Part shown: positions 1 to 9,339 of the stretch, piece by piece
Layout of the letters: every line of letters starts with the position of its first letter
How positions within the stretch are numbered: position 1 is the first letter of the stretch
Origin: CAVRTM01 sp963696105
GTDB taxonomy: Bacteria > Actinomycetota > Actinomycetes > Actinomycetales > Dermatophilaceae
DNA length: 64,000 bases
NCBI GenBank assembly: GCA_963696105.1
Contig: CAVOIP010000004.1
Location: forward strand, 496,001 to 560,000
Direction: 5' to 3'
Program-made: the position numbers and the translations under genes
Notes under the pieces: generated by a model
Seen by the model: only the letters and a program-made list of their open reading frames with translations
Database searches by the model: none
Told to the model about the DNA's origin: nothing

Positions 1-692
1 ACGCGCGCGCCGTCGCGGTTGGACAGCAGGGGGACCACCGGGTCGGAGGTCGCGATCGCGCGGGCGTAGCCGCCGAGGAGGTCCACCGCCGGAGCCATGT
101 GGGAGGTGTGGAAGGCGCCCGCGACCTGCAGGGGGATCACCCTGGCCTTGGCCGGCGGGTCGTCCTTGAGCGCCGCGAGCTGCTCCAGCGTGCCGGCCGC
201 CACGACCTGCCCACCGCCGTTGTTGTTGGCGGCCGTCAGGCCGTGCCGCTGCAGGACGGTGGCGACCTCGTCGGGATCGCCGCCGACGACGGCGCTCATC
301 CCGGTGGGGGTCACCGCGCTGGCCTCAGCCATGGCCCTGCCGCGCTCGCGGACGAACACCATCGCCTGCTCGACGCCGAGGACACCGGCCAGGGCGGCGG
401 CGGTGATCTCGCCCACGGAGTGCCCGGCGGTGGCACCGACGCCGTCGCGAAGGTCGGCCGGCCGCTCGAAGAGAGCGAGCGCGCTGACCAGCCCGGCGCC
501 GACGATCAGCGGCTGGGCGACGGCGGTGTCCTTGATCGTCTCGGCGTCCGAGACGGTGCCGTGCGTCACGAGGTCCAGCCCGGCGACGGCAGAGAGCCAG
601 TCCAGCCGGTCGCGCACCCCGGGCAGCTCGAGCCAGGGCGTGAGGAAGCCGGGGGTCTGGGAGCCCTGTCCAGGGCAGACGAGAACGAGCAC
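1..692 (-). CDS. fabD: Malonyl-CoA:ACP transacylase FabD (partial, C-terminus outside window)
   Basis: Loads malonyl groups onto acyl carrier protein for type II fatty acid synthesis in the cytoplasm. About 230 residues are visible; the gene runs off the left edge. The GQGSQ oxyanion-loop motif is at residues 8-12 and GHSVGE, with the nucleophilic serine, at about 90-95. The GTG start at 690-692 follows a purine-rich stretch (GGGAAGGGTGGAGG) and matches the usual family N-terminus. It lies 78 bases downstream of the fasR-like gene on the same strand, the order known from Streptomyces and Mycobacterium, where the regulator activates the fabD-fabH-acpP-fabF genes. Confidence 0.95.
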   Translation of the reverse strand, partial: MLVLVCPGQGSQTPGFLTPWLELPGVRDRLDWLSAVAGLDLVTHGTVSDAETIKDTAVAQPLIVGAGLVSALALFERPADLRDGVGATAGHSVGEITAAALAGVLGVEQAMVFVRERGRAMAEASAVTPTGMSAVVGGDPDEVATVLQRHGLTAANNNGGGQVVAAGTLEQLAALKDDPPAKARVIPLQVAGAFHTSHMAPAVDLLGGYARAIATSDPVVPLLSNRDGAR

Positions 693-770
693 CCCTCCAC
701 CCTTCCCGCTGGGTCGTGACCTGGTCGTGACCGATCGGCACCAACAATGGGAGCCGGTTCTGTAGGTTTG

Positions 771-2009
771 CTACAAAGACGGTGGCGTCGCGACCGCGGA
801 CGTGGCCGTGTCGTCGCGGGATGCCGGACGCCGCCAGCCGGGCGCGGCCGGCTGCGCCAGGCGCCCCACGGCCACCGCGATCCGCACGATGTTGGCCTCC
901 CGCGCATGGGCCAGGTCGTAGCCGGTCACGGTCGCGATCCGGCCCAGCCGGTAGCGCACCGTGTTGGGGTGGACGAACAGCACCCGTGCCGTGGACTCGA
1001 GTCCGCCGCCGCCGTCGAGGAACGCGCTCGCGGTCTCGAACAGCGACCCGCCGGCGGCCACCAGGGGCCGGTAGACGCGGTCGACCAGCAGCCGGCGGGC
1101 GTGCTCGTCCCCGGCGAGCACCCGCTCGGGCAGCAGGTCGTCGGCCAGGACCGGACGGGGGGCGTCCGGCCAGGCCGGCGCGGCGAGCAGCCCCGACAGG
1201 GCGGCCCGCGCCGACCGGCCGGCGGCAAACAGGTGCGGGACGGTGGGCCCGACCACGATCGGGCCCTCCCCGAAGTGCTCGGCCAGCGACTGCGCCGTGC
1301 TGCCGGCGTCCTCCACGCCGCCGAGGATGCCCACCAGGCGACGCCCCTGCACGGCCGCCAGCGACTCGACCTGCAACCGTGCGGCGCCCCGGCGCAGGGC
1401 GTCGACGACCCCGGCCGAGCTGCCCTGCGGCGCCGACCCGGCCACCACCGCGACGTGGCTGACCGTGCCCCAGCCGAGCGCCGCAGCCCGCGACTGCATC
1501 GAGTCGTCGGCCTCACCACGCAGGACGGCGTCGACCACCAGGGACTCCAGGCGGGCGTCCCAGGCGCCGCGGGCCTCCGCCGCCTCGGCGTAGACCTGCG
1601 CGGCCGCGAACGCGATCTCCCGCGAGTAGCGCAGCACCGCCTCACGCAGCCCCTGCTCCTCGCCGGGTGCGGCCAGGTTGACGACCTCGTCCTCTACCAC
1701 GTCGACCATCGAGCGGACCAGGTCCAGCGTCTGCCCGAGGCTGATCGAGCGGGTCAGCTCGCGCGGGGCGGTGCCGAAGACATCGGCCGTGATGTGCGGG
1801 CTGCCCACCGGGTCGCGATACCACGCGATGAAGGCGCCGATGCCGGCCTGGGCGACCAGGCCGACCCACGAGCGGTCCTCCGCGGACAGGGCGCGGTACC
1901 AGTCGTGGTTGGTCTCCATCCGCCGGATGGCGGCGGTGGACAGCGCGCCGGCGCTGCGCTCCACGCGGCGCCGGGTGGCGGCGCTGGTGCGGGGGCCCGA
2001 TGTCGGCAT
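771..2009 (-). CDS. fasR: PucR-type transcriptional regulator, FasR-like
   Basis: A 412-residue regulator of the PucR/CdaR architecture: a long N-terminal sensory region and a C-terminal PucR-type helix-turn-helix at about residues 335-365 (LESTARVLFVHPNTVRYRLG). In Streptomyces and Mycobacterium the gene immediately upstream of fabD encodes FasR, an acyl-CoA-responsive activator of the fatty acid synthase operon. Position, strand and domain layout all match, so the assignment rests mainly on synteny. It sits between aceE (upstream, across a strong hairpin) and fabD (downstream), suggesting its own promoter in the 132-base gap. Confidence 0.85.
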   Translation of the reverse strand: MPTSGPRTSAATRRRVERSAGALSTAAIRRMETNHDWYRALSAEDRSWVGLVAQAGIGAFIAWYRDPVGSPHITADVFGTAPRELTRSISLGQTLDLVRSMVDVVEDEVVNLAAPGEEQGLREAVLRYSREIAFAAAQVYAEAAEARGAWDARLESLVVDAVLRGEADDSMQSRAAALGWGTVSHVAVVAGSAPQGSSAGVVDALRRGAARLQVESLAAVQGRRLVGILGGVEDAGSTAQSLAEHFGEGPIVVGPTVPHLFAAGRSARAALSGLLAAPAWPDAPRPVLADDLLPERVLAGDEHARRLLVDRVYRPLVAAGGSLFETASAFLDGGGGLESTARVLFVHPNTVRYRLGRIATVTGYDLAHAREANIVRIAVAVGRLAQPAAPGWRRPASRDDTATSAVATPPSL

Positions 2010-2055
2010 GAGTCCACCCTATTTGTATGCCGTCGACAACGGTGCGGGGGAACGC

Positions 2056-2094
2056 CGCAGGGCGGCAGCAAGAAGGACTCGCTGCCGCCCTGCG
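2056..2094 (-). terminator. Hairpin terminator downstream of aceE
   Basis: A perfect 14-bp inverted repeat (CGCAGGGCGGCAGC at 2056-2069 and its complement at 2081-2094) with an 11-base loop lies between the aceE stop and the fasR start, both on the minus strand. There is no U-tract, as is common in high-GC actinomycetes. It probably limits read-through from aceE into fasR-fabD. Confidence 0.7.
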
Positions 2095-2141
2095 GAGACC
2101 GTGTCGCGGACCGGCCCAGGGTCGGCCCGCGGCGACGTCGG

Positions 2142-4907
2142 CTAGGACTCGCCGCCGGCGTTGCCGGAGGTGCCGGCGGTGACGTCGAGGAGCCGGTAGC
2201 GCTCGGCCGCCTCGCGGGCCAGGGACGGGTCGACCTCGCCGCGCTTGGCCAGCATCTGCAGCGCCCGCACCACGATCGACGGGCCGTCGATGTGGAAGAA
2301 GCGGCGCGCCGCCGGGCGGGTGTCGGAGAAGCCGAACCCGTCGGCCCCGAGCGCCGCGAAGTCGCCGGGCACCCACGGGCCGATCTGGTCCTGCACCTGG
2401 CGCATGTAGTCCGACACGGCGATGACCGGTCCTGGCGCGTCCTGCAGGCGCTGGGTGACGTAGGCCACCTGCTGCTCCTGCTCGGGGTGCAGGAACGCCT
2501 GCGCATCGGCGGCCAGGCCGTCGCGGCGCAGCTCGCCCCACGAGGTCACCGACCAGACGTCGGCCACGACGCCCCAGTCCTCGCGCAGCAGCTCCTGGGC
2601 CTCGAGGGCCCACGGCACGCCGACGCCGGAGGCGAGCAGCTGCACCCGCCGGGCGTCCTCGCCCAGACCATCGCCGGACCCGCGCGCCAGCAGGTACATG
2701 CCGCGCAGGATGCCTTCGTGGTCGACGTCCTCGGGCTCCTTGGGCTGGACGTTCGGCTCGTTGTAGACCGTCAGGTAGTAGATGACGTTCTCGGGGTTGT
2801 CGCCGTACATGCGGCGCAGCCCGTCCTGGACGATGTGCGCGATCTCGTAGGCGTAGGCCGGGTCGTAGGACACGACAGCGGGGTTGGTCGCCGCCAGCAG
2901 GGGGCTGTGCCCGTCGGCGTGCTGCAGCCCCTCCCCGGTCAGTGTCGTGCGCCCGGCGGTGGCGCCGATGAGGAACCCGCGCGCCATCTGGTCGGCCGCC
3001 GCCCAGATCGAGTCGCCGGTGCGCTGGAACCCGAACATCGAGTAGAAGACGTAGACCGGCACCATCGGCTCGCCGTGCGTCGCGTACGAGGAACCGGCCG
3101 CGGTGAAGGCCGCCACCGACCCCGCCTCGTTGATGCCGAGGTGGAGGATCTGCCCCTGCATGGACTCCTTGTAGGCCAGCATCAGCTCGGCGTCCACGGA
3201 GGTGTACTGCTGCCCGTGCGGGTTGTAGATCTTGATCGTCGGGAAGAACGAGTCCATCCCGAAGGTCCGCGCCTCGTCCGGGATGATCGGCACGACCCGC
3301 TTGCCGAACTCCTTGTCCCGCATCAGGTCCTTCAGCAGCCGCACGAACGCCATGGTGGTGGCGATCTGCTGCTTGCCCGACCCGCGCTTGACCCCGTCGT
3401 ACGCCGACTCCGGCGGCAGCTCGAGCGCCTTGTGCTCCACCCGGCGCTGCGGCAGGGAGCCACCGAGCTTGCTGCGGCGCTCGCGGAGGTACTGGATCGT
3501 CGGGTCGTCGTTGCCGGGGTGGTAGTACGGCGGCAGGTAGGGGTTGGCCTCGAGCTGCTCGTCGCTGATCGGGATGCGCAGCGAGTCGCGCAGGCCCTTG
3601 AGGTCCTCGAGGGTGAACTTCTTCATCTGGTGGGTGGCGTTGCGGCCGGCGAAGTGGGACCCCAGGCCGTAGCCCTTGATCGTCTTGGCCAGGATCACCG
3701 TCGGCTGACCGTTGTGCTCCATCGCCGCCTTGTACGCCGCGTAGACCTTGCGGTAGTCGTGGCCGCCCCGCTTGAGCTTCCACCACACGTCGTCATCGGA
3801 CCAGCCCTCGACCATGGCGCGGGTGCGGGGGTCACGGCCGAAGAAGTGCTCGCGCACGTAGGCGCCGTCGTTGGCCCGGAAGGTCTGGTAGTCCCCGTCG
3901 CTGGTCTCGTTCATGATGTTGACGAGCGCACCGTCGCGGTCGGCGGCGAGGAGCGGGTCCCAGCCACGGCCCCAGACCACCTTGATGACGTTCCAGCCGG
4001 CGCCGCGGAAGAACGCCTCGAGCTCCTGGATGATCTTGCCGTTGCCGCGGACCGGCCCGTCGAGGCGCTGCAGGTTGCAGTTGACGACGAACGTGAGGTT
4101 GTCGAGCTCCTCGTTGGCCGCGAGCTGCAGCAGTCCGCGCGACTCCGGCTCGTCCATCTCACCGTCACCGAGGAACGCCCACACGTGCTGCTGCGAGGTG
4201 TCCTTGATGCCGCGGTTCTTGAGGTACTTGTTGAACTGCGCCTGGTAGATGGCGTTCATCGGGCCGAGGCCCATCGACACCGTCGGGAACTCCCAGAAGT
4301 CCGGCATGAGCCGCGGGTGCGGGTACGACGAGAGCGCCAGCGGCTTGCCGTCGACGACGTGGCTGTGCTCCTGGCGGAACCCGTCGAGCTGCTCCTCGGA
4401 GAGGCGCCCCTCGAGGTAGGCGCGGGCGTAGACACCGGGGGAGGCGTGACCCTGGATGAAGACCTGGTCGCCGCCGCCCTCGTGGTCGCGGCCGCGGAAG
4501 AAGTGGTTGAAGCCGACCTCGTAGAGGGTGGCCGCCGAGGCGTACGACGACAGGTGCCCACCCACGCCGATGTCCGGGCGCTGGGCGCGGTGCACCATGA
4601 CCGCGGCGTTCCAGCGCAGGAACGCGCGGTAGCGCCGCTCCACGTCCTCGTCGCCGGGGAACCACGGCTCGACCTCGGGCGGGATCGTGTTGATGTAGTC
4701 GGTCGCCGTCAGCGACGGAACTCCCACCTGCCGTTGACGAGCGCGCTCGAGGAGCTTGAGCATGACGTAGCGGGCCCGGGTGCGGCCCCCTTCGTCGATG
4801 ACGCCGTCCAGGGAGTCAAGCCATTCCTGGGTCTCCTCGGCGTCGATGTCGGGGAGCTGACTGGGGATGCCGTTCAGGATGGGTCCGGCTTCCTCGCGTG
4901 CCACCAC
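2142..4907 (-). CDS. aceE: Pyruvate dehydrogenase E1 component, homodimeric (AceE)
   Basis: Thiamine-diphosphate-dependent E1 of the pyruvate dehydrogenase complex, which decarboxylates pyruvate and transfers the acetyl group to E2. At 921 residues it has the normal length of the homodimeric type. The ThDP/Mg motif is clear: GDGEMDEPESRG, followed about 30 residues later by NCNLQRLDGPVRGNGK. Other typical blocks are LSSYPHPRLMPDFWEFPTVS and GTTGRTTLTGEGLQHADGHS-like active-site-loop sequence. The ATG start at 4905-4907 has a GAAAGGA-type ribosome binding site. In Mycobacterium aceE is divergent from the DUF3052-ahpE pair; here about 4 kb of other genes separate them. Confidence 0.97.
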   Translation of the reverse strand: MVAREEAGPILNGIPSQLPDIDAEETQEWLDSLDGVIDEGGRTRARYVMLKLLERARQRQVGVPSLTATDYINTIPPEVEPWFPGDEDVERRYRAFLRWNAAVMVHRAQRPDIGVGGHLSSYASAATLYEVGFNHFFRGRDHEGGGDQVFIQGHASPGVYARAYLEGRLSEEQLDGFRQEHSHVVDGKPLALSSYPHPRLMPDFWEFPTVSMGLGPMNAIYQAQFNKYLKNRGIKDTSQQHVWAFLGDGEMDEPESRGLLQLAANEELDNLTFVVNCNLQRLDGPVRGNGKIIQELEAFFRGAGWNVIKVVWGRGWDPLLAADRDGALVNIMNETSDGDYQTFRANDGAYVREHFFGRDPRTRAMVEGWSDDDVWWKLKRGGHDYRKVYAAYKAAMEHNGQPTVILAKTIKGYGLGSHFAGRNATHQMKKFTLEDLKGLRDSLRIPISDEQLEANPYLPPYYHPGNDDPTIQYLRERRSKLGGSLPQRRVEHKALELPPESAYDGVKRGSGKQQIATTMAFVRLLKDLMRDKEFGKRVVPIIPDEARTFGMDSFFPTIKIYNPHGQQYTSVDAELMLAYKESMQGQILHLGINEAGSVAAFTAAGSSYATHGEPMVPVYVFYSMFGFQRTGDSIWAAADQMARGFLIGATAGRTTLTGEGLQHADGHSPLLAATNPAVVSYDPAYAYEIAHIVQDGLRRMYGDNPENVIYYLTVYNEPNVQPKEPEDVDHEGILRGMYLLARGSGDGLGEDARRVQLLASGVGVPWALEAQELLREDWGVVADVWSVTSWGELRRDGLAADAQAFLHPEQEQQVAYVTQRLQDAPGPVIAVSDYMRQVQDQIGPWVPGDFAALGADGFGFSDTRPAARRFFHIDGPSIVVRALQMLAKRGEVDPSLAREAAERYRLLDVTAGTSGNAGGES

Positions 4908-5102
4908 GCTGTGTCCTTTCTCGTGACGAGCGGGTCGCTGCCAAGGTGAGCCCGGGTGGGACGCCTCTTGGGGTCAACGACACTCCATCTTCTACCCCGG
5001 GGCGACGTGGGTCACCCTCGGGCGTCATTACTGTCCGGTACGCGGCGCCTGTAGCCTCCGGCGCCGCAGCCGGCGGGCGTTCCGGGAGGCGGCCGGAGGC
5101 GC

Positions 5103-5942
5103 TCAGAGCCCCAGCCGGGCGGCACCGGTGTAGACGGTCATCCTCGGCGGCCGCAGGAAGCCGACCAAGGTCATCCCCGCCTCACCGGCGAGCTCGACGG
5201 CCAGGCTGGACGGCGCCGACACCGCTGCCAGCGTGGGGATCCCGGCCATCATCGCCTTCTGGGTCAGCTCGAAGCTGGCCCGTCCGCTGACCATCAGCAC
5301 GCAGCCGGACAGCGGCAACCGGTCCTGGCGGGCGGCCCAGCCGATGACCTTGTCGACGGCGTTGTGCCGGCCGACGTCCTCGCGCATGGCCTGCAGCTCG
5401 CCCTCGGCGGTGAAGAGGCCGGCCGCGTGCAGCCCACCGGTGCGGTCGAAGACCTTCTGGTGCGCCCGCAGGGTCTCCGGCATCCCGGCGAGGACGCCCG
5501 GCAGCGGGCCCACGGGGTCCGCGTGCACGGCGTAGCGGGTCTGGGTGCGGACGGCGTCGATGCTCGCCTTGCCGCAGATGCCACAGGAGCTGGTGGTGTA
5601 GAGCTCGCGGGCCGAGCCGGGAGGCGGGGGAGTGACGCCCGGGGCGAGGGTGACGTCCACGACGTTGTACGTCGGCCTGCCGTCCTCGTCCTCGTCCAGG
5701 CAGTGCATGAGCCCGGCGACGTCCGTCGCCGCGCCGATCAGGCCCTCGGTGAGCAGGAACCCGAGCGCCAGGTCGAAGTCGTCACCGGGGGTGCGCATCG
5801 TCACCGCGAAGGAGGTCCGGCCGACGCGGATCTCCAGCGGCTCCTCGACGGTCACGGTGTCGGGCCGGGTGACCACCAGCGGTGCGTCCGGGTCGCTGAG
5901 GTCCAGCCGGACGGCCGGCGTGCGCTTGGTGACCCGTCCCAT
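5103..5942 (-). CDS. fdhD: Formate dehydrogenase accessory sulfurtransferase FdhD
   Basis: FdhD takes sulfur from the IscS desulfurase and transfers it to the bis-MGD molybdenum cofactor, which activates formate dehydrogenase. The 279-residue protein is full length. The essential CxxC pair is visible in SSCGICGK (around residue 118), and the conserved MREDVGRHNAVDKVIG and SGRASFELTQKA blocks follow. No formate dehydrogenase or molybdopterin genes are in the window, so its client must be encoded elsewhere. It shares the strand of aceE with a 195-base gap. Confidence 0.95.
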   Translation of the reverse strand: MGRVTKRTPAVRLDLSDPDAPLVVTRPDTVTVEEPLEIRVGRTSFAVTMRTPGDDFDLALGFLLTEGLIGAATDVAGLMHCLDEDEDGRPTYNVVDVTLAPGVTPPPPGSARELYTTSSCGICGKASIDAVRTQTRYAVHADPVGPLPGVLAGMPETLRAHQKVFDRTGGLHAAGLFTAEGELQAMREDVGRHNAVDKVIGWAARQDRLPLSGCVLMVSGRASFELTQKAMMAGIPTLAAVSAPSSLAVELAGEAGMTLVGFLRPPRMTVYTGAARLGL

Positions 5943-6012
5943 CCCGCCAGCCTATGTCGAGGCGTTCGGCGGTGCCGCGGAACCCCCGCCGCGGGGCGAC
6001 CGTCGGATCCTC

Positions 6013-6474
6013 ATGACCACCGTGCCGACCCGCATCCACCACCTGGTCCTCCGCGCTGCCGCTGTCGGTGTCGCCGGCGGGCTCGTCCTGGGCCTCGGCG
6101 CCTGCGGCCAGGGCAGCCCGGCCGGCACGCCCTCGGGCAGCGGGTCGGCCTCCGCCACCGGGTCACCCTCGGGGACCGCGACGCCGCGGCCGTCAGCGAC
6201 GGCGCCCGTGCCGACCGGCAAGGCGCCCAGCCCCACCGTGTCCTCCACCGCGCTGCCTCGGCACCAGGAGGTCTCGGCCCTCGGTCGCATCGTGGAGGGC
6301 CTGCGACCGCAGTGCGTGATCCTGCAGACGTCCAACCGGCGTTACGTGCTGACCGGCTCCGGGTCCGGGGGGCTGCGCGTCGGTCAGCAGGTCGCGGTCG
6401 TGGGGGTGCCTCGTCCGGACCTGGTGAGCCCGTGCGGTGCCATCCTCGTCGTCTCGCACATGGCGCTGCGGTGA
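6013..6474 (+). CDS. Small secreted lipoprotein of unknown function
   Basis: A 153-residue predicted lipoprotein. The N-terminus is hydrophobic (about residues 10-28) and ends in the lipobox LGAC, so Cys31 or a near neighbour would be lipidated. A low-complexity Gly/Ser/Thr/Pro linker follows (about 33-85), then a compact C-terminal domain of about 65 residues containing two cysteines (PQCVILQT and VSPCGAI) that could form a disulfide. The ATG at 6013 was chosen because it begins the signal peptide; the frame stays open upstream without coding character. I recognise no family for the C-terminal domain. Divergent from fdhD by 70 bases. Confidence 0.7.
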   Translation: MTTVPTRIHHLVLRAAAVGVAGGLVLGLGACGQGSPAGTPSGSGSASATGSPSGTATPRPSATAPVPTGKAPSPTVSSTALPRHQEVSALGRIVEGLRPQCVILQTSNRRYVLTGSGSGGLRVGQQVAVVGVPRPDLVSPCGAILVVSHMALR

Positions 6475-6475
6475 C

Positions 6476-6519
6476 GCAGAGGACCCCGGCGCCGTGTGCG
6501 CGGCGCCGGGGTCCCCTGC
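6476..6519. terminator. Bidirectional hairpin terminator
   Basis: A near-perfect 19-bp inverted repeat (arms 6476-6494 and 6501-6519, one mismatch, 6-base loop) directly follows the lipoprotein stop and precedes, on the other strand, the 3' end of the S53 peptidase gene. It sits exactly between two convergent genes, so it can serve both. Confidence 0.8.
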
Positions 6520-6537
6520 CGATGCGGGTCGCTCCGG

Positions 6538-8577
6538 TCAGTGCCGGCGCAGGTGGGCACCGCTGACGCCGTTGAAGAAGCCGGCGCCGTTGGGGCTGCC
6601 CACGCCGGTGACGTCGTCATAGCCCTTGCGGGTGTAGATGCTGCCGGTCTGGTTCAGCGTCCGCAGCGACGTCGCCAGGCCGTCCTTGCTGTCGACGCCG
6701 TTGACGTAGTCGACGCGGACCACCCCGTCGGTGACCGCGCGGTCGTGGTTGACGTCCCGGAAGGCCGAGGTGCCGGCCAGGGCGTACAGCTTGGGGTTGA
6801 GGAATCCGAGCGCCCCGCCGTGCAGCTGGGTGCGAGACGGCGGTGACGCCGGCGAACAGCGGGCTGGAGAGGCTGGTGCCGCCGATGCGGTACTCGCTGT
6901 ACTTGATCGAGCCGTCGGGGAACGTCTGGCTCTGGCCGACGAGGAAGCCGGTGTTGGGGTCACCGACCATCGCGACGTCCGGCACGGCGCGGTGTGCGCC
7001 GTTGCCGAAGTAGTTGGAGATCGAGGACGGGACGACCTTGGCCTGGTACGACGGCTGCGTGAACAGCCGGCTGGTGCCGCCGCCACCGCCGTAGAGGTAG
7101 GCCGGCGGCTTCGGGACCCAGGCGCCCTTGGTCAGCGTGGACTTGCCCGGTGCCCCAGCCCTGCTCGAAGCCGTAGCCGTTGTCCTTGGTCGACGGCCAG
7201 CGCCGTGCCGCCGACCGCGGTGACGTAGGGGTCGGAGGCCTGGTAGTCGACCTGGCGCGTGCCGGTGTTGGCCGATCTCGTCGCCGTTGTCGCCGGAGGA
7301 GAACATCACGCTGATGCCCTGGGCCGCCGCCTGCAGGAGCGTCTGGTGCTCCTCGGCGACGTCCGCCTTGGACGCCGGCTCTCCGCGTTGCCGTAGGAGT
7401 TGGTGACGATCTGGGCGAGCTCGTTGTCGACGACGGTGTTCACCGCGGCGTTGAGGTCGGCGTCCTGGCAGCTGGACGCGCCGACGTACAGGATGTTGGC
7501 CGCCGGCGCGGTGGCGTGCACTGCCTCGACGTCGAGGGTCTCCTCGCCGTACCAGCCGGCGGCGTCGCACTCCTTCACGAACGTGTAGCTGGCCGCGCAG
7601 CGACTGGGAGAACTGGTATCCGCGCAGCGGGTGCGGCGGGTCGTTCCGCGGCGCGTAGGTCTGGGCGTCGGACAGGATGTACGGCGAGGCGTAGGCGTCG
7701 ACGATCGGCGACGTGGCGCCGCGGCCGTCGTAGCCGGCGGACAGGGCGTCGTCCACGCCGTAGGCCCCACGGATCTGGGCCGGCTTGTAGCCGCACGGCG
7801 CGTAGGTCAGCGGGTCCTTGAGGACCTGCGGCACCGAGGGGGCGGCCTTCTGCCCGTAGTAGGTGGAGCAGGGCGTGGCGTTGCGGAAGACCGGTCCGGC
7901 GGAGGAAGGGTGTCGGCCGGCGTAGCGGTCGTCGGTGCCGCGGCTGCGGTGGCGTTGCTGCCGGCACTGCTGCCGTTGTCGGGGGCGCCCGTGTGCGCCG
8001 GCGTGCGCAGGGCCGAGGTGTCCAGGCCGGTGATGCCGACCACGGTGCCGGCCAGGCTCTGGGGCACCGAGACCGACCCGGCGTTGGCCGTCACCGTCGA
8101 CCCCGACTTGCGGAACGTCTGCACGTCGGTGGCGAAGGCCTTCTCCACCTGGGCGGTGGAGCCGCTGAAGCTGATCGTGCGGTGGTTGGCCGGGATGGCC
8201 CCGATGGTGAAGCCGCTCGCCCTCAGCCAGTCGGTCACGCGCGTGACGTCGGAGCGGGAGGGGGCGAACCGGGCCCGCCAGGTGGCGGCCGAGACGAACC
8301 GGCCGTACGTCGCGCTCGCAGGGTCGGACACGGCGGCCGCAAGCGACTCGGCGCCCGCGGCGTCCCGCAGCCCCAGGACCGCGGTGAGGTGCTGCGGCCG
8401 GGCGGCCGGGGCCGGGCCGACCCGCGCGGCGTCGGCGGTCCAGGCCGGCGCGCCGTCGAGCGTCGCGCGCGGCGACGGGCCGGCCGCCTGGGCCAGGACC
8501 GGCGTGAGCCCCGCCAGGGTCAGCGTCATGGCGGCTGTCGTGCCCAGCACAGCCCCACGGCGGATGGTGGATGCCAT
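6538..8577 (-). pseudogene. Secreted S53 (sedolisin/kumamolisin) serine-carboxyl peptidase, multiply frameshifted
   Basis: Reading across frames gives one S53 peptidase of about 675 residues. It has a signal peptide (about residues 1-30) and a pro-kumamolisin activation domain (LTAVLGLRDAAGAESLAAAV onward). The catalytic domain shows the Glu/Asp pair (ETLDVEA), QIVTNSYGNAE, the FSSGDNGDE block and the nucleophile serine motif GGTSLSSPLFAG; the C-terminus looks like a Ca-binding domain. The frame breaks near 7900, 7600, 7380, 7273, 7188, 7148 and 6830. Five of these are repaired by removing one base; the other two need either two bases removed or one added. The net shift is a multiple of three, so start and stop share a frame. 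Either a decayed gene or poor sequence; I favour the latter. Confidence 0.8.
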
Positions 8578-8893
8578 AGGAACTTCCTCCCACGTTCATG
8601 GCGACGAGCGCCTCGGCAGGCGCTGAGCCGACCATCGCGGGCAGCCACAGGCCGTGGATATGTCGAATGTCACGGATCGGGCGGCAGCCGGTCAAGGGGT
8701 CGCGGTTTCCCCGGGCCGCCCCCGGCCCCGGGCCCCAGCGAGGCCGCCGGCCGTGCCGGCATACGTGCCGGACGTGACCCGATCCCCGCGATCTGCTTGC
8801 AAGATGGCCCCAGACCTAGTGGACTACGCAGTCATACGGACGACGAAGACCAGGCGCAGCAGGCTCCCGGTCACGCTTCAAGGAGGAAACCGA
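8578..8893. promoter_or_regulatory. Divergent intergenic region, S53 peptidase / DUF3052
   Basis: This 316-base stretch separates the divergent S53 peptidase and DUF3052 genes and must hold both promoters. I see an AAGGAGG ribosome binding site at 8880-8886 serving DUF3052 and GGAAGTT-type purines next to the peptidase start. No convincing -35/-10 pair, RNA gene or extra ORF stands out. Confidence 0.4.
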
Positions 8894-9319
8894 GTGGTTG
8901 CGACCGCGGAAGCCGCGGCGAACAGCGCGGTGACGAAGCTGGGGTTCGCCCCCGGCCAGGTGGTTCAGGAGATCGGCTACGACCATGACGTCGACGACGA
9001 CCTTCGCATCGCCATCGAGGACGTCATCGGCTCCGAGCTCGAGGACGAGGACTACGGCAACGTGGCCGACGCCGTCACCCTGTGGTGGCGCGAGGACGAC
9101 GGCGACCTCACCGACGCCCTGGTCGACGCCCTGACCAACCTGGCGGACCGTGGCTTCATCGTGCTGCTGTCGCCCAAGGTGGGCCGCCTCGGCACGGTGG
9201 AGCCCAGCGACATCGAGGAGGCCGCGCTGACCGCCGGCCTGCACGCCTCCGGCAACGTCAGCGCCTCGCCCGACTGGACCGGCACCCGGCTGGTCGCCCC
9301 CAGGACCGCCCGCCGCTGA
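8894..9319 (+). CDS. DUF3052 family protein
   Basis: A 141-residue acidic cytoplasmic protein of the DUF3052 family (LGFAPGQVVQEIGYDHDVDDDLR, then WWREDDGDLTDALVDALTNL). The homologue in Mycobacterium tuberculosis (Rv2239c) also sits next to ahpE, near aceE. Its biochemical role is not established. The GTG at 8894 was chosen because a strong AAGGAGG lies 7 bases upstream and it starts where homologues do; the frame is open further upstream without coding signal. ahpE follows 20 bases downstream, so the two are probably co-transcribed. Confidence 0.9.
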   Translation: MVATAEAAANSAVTKLGFAPGQVVQEIGYDHDVDDDLRIAIEDVIGSELEDEDYGNVADAVTLWWREDDGDLTDALVDALTNLADRGFIVLLSPKVGRLGTVEPSDIEEAALTAGLHASGNVSASPDWTGTRLVAPRTARR

Positions 9320-9339
9320 CGGCTGGCACACTGTGCGCC

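Noticed and set aside
747..4949. A 1400-codon open frame on the plus strand opposite fasR and aceE
   Set aside because: High GC leaves antisense frames open. The product is low-complexity Arg/Gly/Val-rich with no domain, while aceE on the other strand is unambiguous.
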